Positions 1-6,122 of a stretch of 18,024 nucleotides of DNA are shown here, one piece after another. This DNA is from CAVDAL01 sp963606965 (GTDB lineage Bacteria; Actinomycetota; Coriobacteriia; Coriobacteriales; QAMH01). The notes beneath the pieces are model-generated. The model saw nothing but the letters and a program-made list of their open reading frames with translations, was not told the origin of the DNA and searched no databases. How positions within the stretch are numbered: the first letter of the stretch is position 1; every line of letters begins with the position of its first letter. The stretch spans positions 1 to 18,024 of the forward strand of contig CAVDAL010000056.1 of NCBI GenBank assembly GCA_963606965.1, in the 5' to 3' direction. Position numbers and translations under genes: made by a program.

Positions 1-1355
1 ATATCATCGCGCAAAGCTGCCTCTTTTATACAGGCATCGCTAAATTCTCTTTTTGCAAAGAGCATGTATCTTTTGTCATTTCTTTGAAAAAGCTCACTGC
101 GATACATCAGCTTTTCCAAAACAGAATGACTTGTTTTTTCATTGCGCCACTTGCACTCGCAGAAAATGCTTGCCCCACAAGCGTCATCAACAATGATATC
201 AATTTCTTCCTGCGTTTTTGTGCGCTTGTCTGTCCCCCACCAACGACCAATTCTTGCAGGCAAAACATCTAATTTATTCTCTCGGGCTAGCTTATAAATA
301 AATTGTTCGCAGATTATTTCAAAAACATTTCCCATATAGTCATTTAGCAGCTCTTTTATACGCTTATAAACAATCTGAGCCATATCATTTTGAATTAGAC
401 CAATATTTTGCGGTATGAAACGAAACCAAAATCTAAACATTTGGTCGTTCAAAGCATAAACAGCTTTTTTGTTGCTTGTTTCACCAAATGGCAATTCACG
501 CTTAACAATGCCAAGCGACGCTAGCTTGTCTATATACAATTTTGTATTACTCGCTGGAATTGAAGTTGTGCTAGCAATTTCAGAAATTTTTGACTTTCCA
601 GATGCTATCGCTTGGATGATTGCATCATACTGCTCAGGGTTTCGACATTCCTGCATTAGCAAATTTGATGGCTCTTCAAACAAATAAGCTGACGGCGTTA
701 AATAAAGCTGAATAATATTTTTTTCTAACGAAAGCTTTGGGTCAATTTTTGCTGCATATGCAGGAATACCACCTGTAATTCCATAGCAAAGCGCAGCGTC
801 TTCATTGCTCATGCTTTTCCAAAGTAATTTTGCTGTGAAAAAGTCAAATGGTTCAACTTTAATCTGCAAAGTTCGCCTTCCATAAAGCGGGCTTTCATAA
901 CCAAGAACTTGCTCTTCCATAAATGACATAGACGAACCACATAAAATAAGCATGAGCTTTGTATTTGGCGCGAATAAATGGTCAATCTTTTCTTGAAGTA
1001 ACGAACTTATTTCAGGAAATGACTGTGCAAGATATGGAAATTCGTCAATTACAAAAACAAGCCTTTCTGTTTTTGCAAGCTCACCCAAAGCATTAAATGC
1101 ATCATCAAAATTCGAATATCCTGCTCCAGATGCAGCCGGAGACTCAGACAAAATGGCTTGGCTTAGCATTTTTAAATTTGTTTCTGAATTTGTCCGGCGC
1201 GCCTGCATATAAATTGCGCGTTTATCTTTAATGAATTCTGAAATTAATTGCGTCTTGCCAACGCGACGTCTTCCATATATAACCGGCATCTCAAAAGATT
1301 GCGAGTTGTATGCTTTATTCAATTCAGCGAGCTCTTTTTCACGGCCAACAAACAT
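1..1355 (-). CDS. AAA ATPase (ATPase_2 / DUF234 family), C-terminus cut by window edge
   Basis: Translating the minus strand from the ATG at 1355 gives an open frame with no stop down to base 3 (at least 451 residues), so the gene continues beyond the window. It opens with MFVGREKELAELNKAY, followed by a Walker A motif GRRRVGKT (residues 28-35) and a Walker B motif VFVIDEF (D104, E105). A predicted winged-helix segment follows (about residues 245-305, around SKISEIASTTSIP). The C-terminal part fits DUF234 and carries a restriction-nuclease-like pattern: EEID with D386, then FCECKW with E400 and K402, i.e. the D...ExK core of the PD-(D/E)XK fold. A GAGG Shine-Dalgarno lies 7 nt before the ATG. 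Family members are poorly understood; they are predicted ATPases of prokaryotic mobile or accessory regions. The nuclease reading is inferred from motif only. No partner gene is adjacent. Confidence 0.85.
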   Translation of the reverse strand, partial: MFVGREKELAELNKAYNSQSFEMPVIYGRRRVGKTQLISEFIKDKRAIYMQARRTNSETNLKMLSQAILSESPAASGAGYSNFDDAFNALGELAKTERLVFVIDEFPYLAQSFPEISSLLQEKIDHLFAPNTKLMLILCGSSMSFMEEQVLGYESPLYGRRTLQIKVEPFDFFTAKLLWKSMSNEDAALCYGITGGIPAYAAKIDPKLSLEKNIIQLYLTPSAYLFEEPSNLLMQECRNPEQYDAIIQAIASGKSKISEIASTTSIPASNTKLYIDKLASLGIVKRELPFGETSNKKAVYALNDQMFRFWFRFIPQNIGLIQNDMAQIVYKRIKELLNDYMGNVFEIICEQFIYKLARENKLDVLPARIGRWWGTDKRTKTQEEIDIIVDDACGASIFCECKWRNEKTSHSVLEKLMYRSELFQRNDKRYMLFAKREFSDACIKEAALRDD

Positions 1356-1392
1356 TGCACAACCTCAGTTACTTCACATTATAGCTACATAT

Positions 1393-1435
1393 ATTATAGA
1401 TACGTATAATATAGCTATCTATAATGTCTTGTCAA
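1393..1435 (-). promoter_or_regulatory. Promoter with AT-rich inverted-repeat operator for the ATPase gene
   Basis: On the minus strand a perfect -35 TTGACA (1435-1430) is followed by -10 candidates TATTAT (1411-1406, spacer 18) or TATATT (1413-1408, spacer 16). Perfect 10-bp inverted arms, attatagata (1393-1402) and tatctataat (1416-1425), are separated by 13 bp and bracket the -10. The octamer tatagcta also occurs twice nearby. A dyad over the core promoter is the usual place for a repressor. Which protein binds is unknown; self-regulation by the ATPase's winged helix is only a guess. Confidence 0.6.
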
Positions 1436-1495
1436 GCAAAATACAACAATTGCACCAAGGCATTAACTGCAAGCTAACAGAAATTTTCTTATCGA

Positions 1496-1831
1496 TTAAC
1501 AAAGCAAAATATTTTCTGCTGTTTCAAGCATTTCATCTTCAAGCTTAACGATTTCTTCGCGTTGCTTGTCAAGTTTTCTATTGCGAAAATAAATTGCCCA
1601 ATTCAAAGCAAGGCAAGCAACATTTAAAAAGTAAACAACCAAGACCCAATTTATTGTTCCCGTGAAAAACTTCGCAGCTATGCCTGCAAAATAGCCCAAT
1701 GTTATAAGCCCAAGGAATTGCCAGCTAGTTCCAGCCGCTGTTTGCGCCTTGTAGTTTTTATAAGCATTCATAGGCCAAGAAAGCCCAAAACAAATGAGCA
1801 TTACAGCTTCAAGAATTTGCCCAATCATCAT
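1496..1831 (-). CDS. Small PQ-loop/SemiSWEET-like membrane protein
   Basis: A 111-residue protein with three hydrophobic segments (about residues 5-19, 37-56 and 60-82) and a charged, probably helical C-terminal tail (RKLDKQREEIVKLEDEM). The pattern FGLSWPMNAYKNYKAQTAAG, followed by an LGYFAGI segment, resembles small bacterial proteins with one PQ-loop repeat. In those proteins a triple-helix bundle would dimerise into a SWEET-like carrier. The substrate cannot be read from sequence. Two consecutive ATG codons occur; GGAG (1842-1839) sits 7 nt before the first one, which I chose. It is not obviously in an operon with its neighbours: a 227-bp gap with a long inverted repeat separates it from the upstream MobA-like gene, and the ATPase promoter follows it. 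Confidence 0.65.
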   Translation of the reverse strand: MMIGQILEAVMLICFGLSWPMNAYKNYKAQTAAGTSWQFLGLITLGYFAGIAAKFFTGTINWVLVVYFLNVACLALNWAIYFRNRKLDKQREEIVKLEDEMLETAENILLC

Positions 1832-1985
1832 TGCTCAGCTCCAATCGATTTTTAAAACCGCCGGAGATACTAGCACCGCTATTTTTTAATTACCATACTT
1901 GATTTGTAGGATTTTTTTAAATTGCCAAAATATTACGTGTGCAAACATCTTGTGATAAAACATGTTTTCTTTTTGCTTAGCAGAA

Positions 1986-2024
1986 TGTGCCACAAATCAA
2001 GAAAAATTTGCGATTTGTGGCACA
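1986..2024. repeat. Perfect 13-bp inverted repeat in the gap before the PQ-loop gene
   Basis: The arms tgtgccacaaatc (1986-1998) and gatttgtggcaca (2012-2024) are perfect reverse complements separated by 13 nt. The element lies 35 nt after the stop of the MobA-like gene on the minus strand, so it could end that transcript. However, no T-run follows it on either strand, so it is not a canonical intrinsic terminator. It could instead be a two-arm operator or a mobile palindrome. The rest of 1832-2058 is AT-rich with a short palindrome aaaacatgtttt (1957-1968) and no recognisable gene. Confidence 0.6.
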
Positions 2025-2058
2025 TAAATTGGTGAAGTTTGCATAACAACAGGCGCGA

Positions 2059-2715
2059 TTAAAATTTTTCGCGTTCAGCGATGCATTCGTCGATAATGCC
2101 TTGCTCAACACGCTTTAAATCTTGCGGAGTATTCACATTAATAAAGCATCCACCGCGCGGCTCAACTTTTGCAATCATATCAGTTGTGAAGTCAAGCGTT
2201 TTAACATCGCCCGCCCAAGCTGTTGCGCGTTTTTCGCCACGTTCCAAAGCCTTCAATGCAGCATCCAAACACACATCGCGCCTGTATACACCATGAAAAG
2301 GCTCGTGTCCATTTTCCGTGCGCGGAATGACAGCGTCCGCCTTTTCTTCTTCAAGATATTTCAATTCTGCTGCAATTAAATTTCTGGAAGGAAAGACCAT
2401 GTCGCATGCAACAAGCGCAACAAAAGGCTTTGTTGCAGCACTAAAGGCAGTTTTGACTCCATGCAAAGCACCACGCACATCGTCTAAGTCGCGCACTAAG
2501 CGAATTACGCCGGAATCAACTAGGCGATTTAAAAAGCCTAAATTTTGAGGCTCGTTTGTTGTAATAATGAATTCATCTGCAAGGGGCAAAAGCCTGTGAA
2601 TGCCACGCCAAATTAGCGGCTCACCCAAAAAAGGAACGGTCGCTTTAGACCTGCCCATGCGCTTGGATTCCCCACCTGCTTGCAAAACTATAGTCAGATT
2701 ACCGTTAACGCTCAA
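2059..2715 (-). CDS. mobA: MobA-like molybdenum cofactor guanylyltransferase
   Basis: A 218-residue nucleotidyltransferase of the MobA family, which transfers GMP from GTP to molybdopterin. The N-terminal nucleotide-binding signature is QAGGESKRMGRSKA (residues 12-25), with Q where LAGG is usual. The metal-binding aspartate lies in VACDMVFPS (D105), the family block GHEPFHGVYRRD spans 136-147, and the closing FINVNTPQDL is typical. Length matches the family (about 190-220). The start is a TTG at 2715-2713: AGGAGG lies just upstream (GGAGG 2724-2720, spacing 4 nt) and no ATG precedes the essential signature. No molybdoenzyme or other cofactor gene is in the window, so the substrate assignment rests on family alone; another NTP-transferase role is possible. 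Confidence 0.8.
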   Translation of the reverse strand: MSVNGNLTIVLQAGGESKRMGRSKATVPFLGEPLIWRGIHRLLPLADEFIITTNEPQNLGFLNRLVDSGVIRLVRDLDDVRGALHGVKTAFSAATKPFVALVACDMVFPSRNLIAAELKYLEEEKADAVIPRTENGHEPFHGVYRRDVCLDAALKALERGEKRATAWAGDVKTLDFTTDMIAKVEPRGGCFINVNTPQDLKRVEQGIIDECIAEREKF

Positions 2716-2751
2716 TTCCCCTCCTTATTGAGTACGTAACGTTCCTTAGAA

Positions 2752-2784
2752 ATTATAACCTTATTCACGGCGCTATTAATTATA
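2752..2784 (-). promoter_or_regulatory. mobA: Possible -10 boxes upstream of the MobA-like gene
   Basis: The 125-bp gap after nrdG contains two perfect TATAAT hexamers on the minus strand (2757-2752 and 2784-2779). Neither has a good -35 at 16-18 bp, so the promoter assignment is weak. Independent transcription is plausible given the gap and the lack of overlap with nrdG. Confidence 0.3.
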
Positions 2785-2840
2785 CCCTCTTATATGTTTC
2801 CAAATTGAATAGCAAATTATACTAGATTATTTTAAAAGCG

Positions 2841-3422
2841 CTAGTCTGCAAATAAAACAACTTCCCCAGCTTCACGCGTTGCATTTAAATCAATGCAGCG
2901 TTGGTTTGCGCTGCCTTTCCACTTCAATTCAAGCGATTTTTTATCTTCTTCAAAAGGGCCATCGACCAAGACATCGCACAAGTCAAGCAACTTTGAAGCA
3001 TCTTCCATCTGCAACAATTCCTCATACAAATATCCAGAATAAGCCCAAATGTTATAACCGTCAGCGCGCGCCATTTCAACAAAAGGAATTAGCGCTTTTG
3101 CCTGACAAAACGGGTCGCCGCCAGTCAATGTAATCCCCTTTTGCAATGGTGACTTATGAGCAAAATGCAACAACTGTTTTGCACTTACAGCGGTGCCGCC
3201 TTCAAAAGAATGCGTTTGTGGATTATGGCAGCCTGGACATGCATGTGGGCAGCCTTGCGTATAAATTGCGAATCGAAAGCCGGGGCCGTCAACAATTGAT
3301 TCGCTTTCAACATCTGCAATTATGATATTTTTTTCTTCATCAGCATCTGCACCAGCAAGCGAGCCTAACGCCGCACTTTTTGCTGCTGCTTTTGCAGCCT
3401 GTGCATCTTCAAGTTCTGCCAT
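2841..3422 (-). CDS. nrdG: Anaerobic ribonucleoside-triphosphate reductase activating protein
   Basis: A 193-residue radical-SAM activase that uses a [4Fe-4S] cluster and S-adenosylmethionine to install the glycyl radical in NrdD. The cluster motif is CPHACPGCH (C58, C62, C65, the CX3CX2C form), preceded by VDGPGFRFAIYTQG. The SAM-binding GGDPF is at 101-105, and the NrdG block VDGPFEEDKKSLELKWKGS lies near 155. Most NrdG proteins are 150-180 residues; here about 30 extra Ala/Lys/Asp-rich residues precede the conserved part. The start ATG at 3422 has only a modest GGTGA upstream. It follows nrdD by 83 bp on the same strand, with a hairpin between, and is probably cotranscribed with it. Confidence 0.93.
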   Translation of the reverse strand: MAELEDAQAAKAAAKSAALGSLAGADADEEKNIIIADVESESIVDGPGFRFAIYTQGCPHACPGCHNPQTHSFEGGTAVSAKQLLHFAHKSPLQKGITLTGGDPFCQAKALIPFVEMARADGYNIWAYSGYLYEELLQMEDASKLLDLCDVLVDGPFEEDKKSLELKWKGSANQRCIDLNATREAGEVVLFAD

Positions 3423-3462
3423 TATTAATCACCGCCAAATATTCAACAAATAAAGCAGGGCA

Positions 3463-3478
3463 CGCGAATTACTTCGCG
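3463..3478 (-). other. Hairpin between nrdD and nrdG
   Basis: The arms cgcgaa and ttcgcg flank a 4-nt loop in the 83-bp spacer after the nrdD stop. There is no T-run on the minus strand, so it is more likely an RNA-processing or stability element than a terminator. Confidence 0.4.
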
Positions 3479-3505
3479 CACCCCACAAAATTTATGCTTC
3501 AATTT

Positions 3506-5851
3506 TTATTCTTCTGATGCAATATCTTCAACACTAATGCTGTGCTTCACGCGGTCATGTTCTTCGGCGCGCTTGCCATTATTAAAGCGTTCCAATGTGC
3601 CAACAAGATAGCCAGTAATACGACGAATGCGTTCAAATGGAATGTCGCCTTCTTCACGCCCGCACTTAGGGCAACGGTCACCTATGATGCCGTTATATCC
3701 ACAGACAGGGTCGCGGTCGACTGGATGATTAACAGAACCATAACCAATGCCAGTATCCTTCATGTGATGAATGATAGCTTCAAACGCATCTAAGTTTTCA
3801 GTCGGGTCACCGTCAAGTTCAATATATGAAATGTGGCCGCCGTTTGTCAAAGCATGATATGGAGCTTCAATATTGATCTTTTCAAAAGCGCTGATTGGAT
3901 AATAAACAGGAACATGGAAGCTGTTTGTGTAATAGTCGCGATCTGTAACGCCAGGAATAACACCATAACGTTCGCGATCCATGCGCACAAACCTGCCAGA
4001 CAAACCTTCGGCTGGTGTAGCAATCAATGAATAATTCAACTTCTTTTTCTGCGAACATTTGTCAACATAACGACGCATGTAACCAATAATTTCCAAGCCA
4101 AGATTTTGCGCACGTTCAGATTCACCATGATGTTCGCCAATCAAAGCTTTCAAGCATTCTGCCAAACCAATAAAACCAGTAGTCAAAGTGCCGTGCTTCA
4201 AAACTTCACGCTGTTCATCATCATAAGCCAGCTTATCAGAATCAAGCCAAACGCCCTGCCCCATCAAGAATGGCGCATTATAAACACGCTTGCGCGATTG
4301 AATTTCCAAGCGTTCATCAAGCTGGTCGGCAACAAGAGAAAGCATGTGGTCAAGCAGTTCAAAGAACAAATCAATGTCGCCTTTTGCCTTAATTGCCAAG
4401 CGTGGCAAGTTGATAGAAGTAAAGCTCAAATTGCCGCGGCCAGTGCTTATAGCCTTGCTTGGGTCATAAACATTTGTTGCCACGCGAGTGCGGCAGCCCA
4501 TGTATGCAATTTCAGTTTCTGGTGTGCCCTTGTAAAATTCTGCATTATATGGAGCATCCAAAAAGCTGAAGTTAGGGAACAAGCGCTTTGCAGAACAATG
4601 GCATGCAAGATGGAACAAGTCATAGTTTGGATCGCCCGGATAGCAGCTCACACCTTCCTTAACGCGGAAAATCTGAATTGGAAAAATTGGAGTTTCACCA
4701 TGTCCAAGGCCATCTTCCGTAGCCAAGAGCAATTGCTTTATAACCATGCGGCCTTCTGGGCTTGTGTCCATGCCATAATTGATAGAGCTAAATGGAGTCT
4801 GTGCGCCTGCGCGCGAATGCATCGTATTCAAATTATGAATGAATGCTTCCATTGCTTGGAATGTTGAACGTTCTGTATCTTTAGTTGCAGCCTTGTGAGC
4901 ATATGTTTGAATGCGTTCAATCATTGCGTCGTCAAGGTCAAATGCAGTCTTAAATTCTGCAGCTTCAGCACTCTTGTAATTTGCATTCAGTGAAAGCGAA
5001 GCCCAAACGCCACTTGCGTCTTCTGCGCGTGCAATGCAAGATGCAATTTCTTTTTCATCTGTAATGTCGCAAAGCAATTCAAAAGCAGTTGTGATGCTCT
5101 TCTTGTAGCGATGACGGAACGTCTTGCGCACGCCTTCAGCCATGCCATAGTCAAAGTTCATGATTGACTGGCCACCATGCTGGTCATTTTGATTTGACTG
5201 AATTGCGATACAAGCCAAAGCACTATATGAAGCGATATCATTTGGTTCGCGCAAAACGCCATGACCAGTTGAAAAGCCGCCTTTAAAAAGCTTCAAAATA
5301 TCAATCTGGCAGCATGTTGTTGTGAGTGTATAAAAGTCAAGATCATGAATGTGAATGTCGCCATTTGCATGAGCCTGTGCATGTTCAGGCTTAACAACGC
5401 ACATTTCATAAAATTGCTTTGCAGATTCTGAACCATATTTAAGCATTGTGCCCATGGCTGTGTCCGCGTCGATATTTGCATTCTCGCGCTTAACATCTGA
5501 TTCACTTGCTTTGCTAAATGTGATGTCATTAAGAGTTTTGATAAGGCGAGAATTGACCTCGCGGCTGCGATTTCTTTCAGCACGATAAAGAATATAAGCT
5601 TTAGCTGTGCGAACAAAGCCGTCTTCAATCAAGGTTTCTTCAACAAGATCTTGAATGCCTTCAACAGTTGGTTCGCCTGCAATTTTGCCATCTTCAATTT
5701 TGCGAACAACCTCATCGCAAATGCGTTGAGCAACATCATGTTTTTGCATAGCTCCAGAAGCTTTAAAAGCCTTATCAATCGCGGCTGTAATTTTTTCTGC
5801 CTCAAATGGAACTGAACGGCCATCGCGTTTTGTAATGCTTAGAATTGACAT
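3506..5851 (-). CDS. nrdD: Anaerobic (class III) ribonucleoside-triphosphate reductase
   Basis: A 781-residue oxygen-sensitive enzyme that reduces ribonucleoside triphosphates to deoxy forms. An N-terminal ATP-cone (about 1-95, SITKRDGRSVPFEAEKI) gives allosteric control by ATP/dATP. The catalytic barrel includes TTTCCQID and the thiyl-radical region MGCRTR (C453). The glycyl radical motif RITGYL has its glycine at 747. Near the C-terminus is a zinc-site region, RDPVCGYNG and RCPKCGR. I use the ATG at 5851, not the ATG at 5998: conservation begins at MSILSI, and the 49 upstream codons overlap regulatory DNA and read as unlikely protein. The Shine-Dalgarno (GTGAG region) is weak. The paired activase nrdG follows. 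Two NrdR-box-like sites upstream suggest NrdR repression. Confidence 0.95.
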   Translation of the reverse strand: MSILSITKRDGRSVPFEAEKITAAIDKAFKASGAMQKHDVAQRICDEVVRKIEDGKIAGEPTVEGIQDLVEETLIEDGFVRTAKAYILYRAERNRSREVNSRLIKTLNDITFSKASESDVKRENANIDADTAMGTMLKYGSESAKQFYEMCVVKPEHAQAHANGDIHIHDLDFYTLTTTCCQIDILKLFKGGFSTGHGVLREPNDIASYSALACIAIQSNQNDQHGGQSIMNFDYGMAEGVRKTFRHRYKKSITTAFELLCDITDEKEIASCIARAEDASGVWASLSLNANYKSAEAAEFKTAFDLDDAMIERIQTYAHKAATKDTERSTFQAMEAFIHNLNTMHSRAGAQTPFSSINYGMDTSPEGRMVIKQLLLATEDGLGHGETPIFPIQIFRVKEGVSCYPGDPNYDLFHLACHCSAKRLFPNFSFLDAPYNAEFYKGTPETEIAYMGCRTRVATNVYDPSKAISTGRGNLSFTSINLPRLAIKAKGDIDLFFELLDHMLSLVADQLDERLEIQSRKRVYNAPFLMGQGVWLDSDKLAYDDEQREVLKHGTLTTGFIGLAECLKALIGEHHGESERAQNLGLEIIGYMRRYVDKCSQKKKLNYSLIATPAEGLSGRFVRMDRERYGVIPGVTDRDYYTNSFHVPVYYPISAFEKINIEAPYHALTNGGHISYIELDGDPTENLDAFEAIIHHMKDTGIGYGSVNHPVDRDPVCGYNGIIGDRCPKCGREEGDIPFERIRRITGYLVGTLERFNNGKRAEEHDRVKHSISVEDIASEE

Positions 5852-5936
5852 GCTTTGCTCACTTTCTTTCGTGCGTTTGTTACTTATATATAAACATGCG
5901 AAAAAGCTGCAGGATTTAATTTTGCAGATCAAGCAG

Positions 5937-5955
5937 TTTTCCACAAATTTCCACA
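5937..5955 (+). promoter_or_regulatory. Tandem DnaA-box-like sequences upstream of nrdD
   Basis: ttttccaca (5937-5945) fits the relaxed DnaA consensus TTWTNCACA, and atttccaca (5947-5955) differs at one position, exactly 10 bp away. They lie between the NrdR-like boxes and the nrdD start. DnaA control of nrd genes is known in some bacteria, but two short AT-rich matches could be chance. Confidence 0.3.
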
Positions 5956-5959
5956 AAAA

Positions 5960-5975
5960 GCCCAAGATGTAGTGG
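5960..5975. promoter_or_regulatory. NrdR-box-like site 2 (start-proximal)
   Basis: gcccaagatgtagtgg matches 11 of 16 positions of the NrdR consensus acaCwAtATaTwGtgt, including the conserved C, A, AT, T and Gtg core. It is separated by 17 bp from the better box at 5993-6008, a 33-bp start-to-start spacing close to three helical turns, as NrdR pairs usually show. Confidence 0.6.
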
Positions 5976-5992
5976 AAAACACTCTTATGCAA

Positions 5993-6008
5993 CCCCAATA
6001 TCTTGTGG
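5993..6008. promoter_or_regulatory. NrdR-box-like site 1 (start-distal)
   Basis: ccccaatatcttgtgg matches 12 of 16 positions of the NrdR consensus acaCwAtATaTwGtgt, with the core CAATAT-TTGTG intact. Together with the box at 5960 it forms the tandem arrangement bound by the Zn-finger/ATP-cone repressor NrdR upstream of ribonucleotide reductase operons. A TATACT -10 candidate sits at 6029-6024, so the boxes would lie just downstream of the start of transcription. Confidence 0.65.
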
Positions 6009-6018
6009 CTTACGGCTC

Positions 6019-6033
6019 GGCATAGTATATGCC
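6019..6033 (-). promoter_or_regulatory. Hairpin containing a possible nrdD -10 box
   Basis: ggcata/tatgcc arms (6019-6024, 6028-6033) surround a 3-nt loop. The same bases read TATACT on the minus strand (6029-6024), a good -10 hexamer, but no clear -35 lies 16-18 bp upstream. It could also be part of the end of the RNase R transcript, although no U-tract follows. Confidence 0.3.
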
Positions 6034-6122
6034 AAAGGCGGCAAAAATAGAGCGAGAATAAGGCAAAAAGGTATAAAAATTCTTAAAAATTTTGCAAATG
6101 AAAAGGGCTAAAATTTAGCGAT

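Noticed and set aside
1231..1548. Plus-strand frame of 105 codons across the ATPase promoter
   Set aside because: It overlaps the start of the ATPase gene, its promoter dyad and the end of the PQ-loop gene, and shows no family features.
2820..2845. Terminator after nrdG (actag...ctagt)
   Set aside because: Only 5-bp AT-rich arms and no T-run; too weak to call.
4106..4867. Plus-strand frame of 253 codons inside nrdD
   Set aside because: Antisense shadow of a well-conserved gene; low-complexity composition with no recognisable domain or ribosome site.
5852..5998. Extra 49 N-terminal residues for NrdD from the ATG at 5998
   Set aside because: The conserved ATP-cone begins at MSILSI (5851), and the extension overlaps the NrdR-like and DnaA-like sites and is hydrophobic/Cys-rich without family support.
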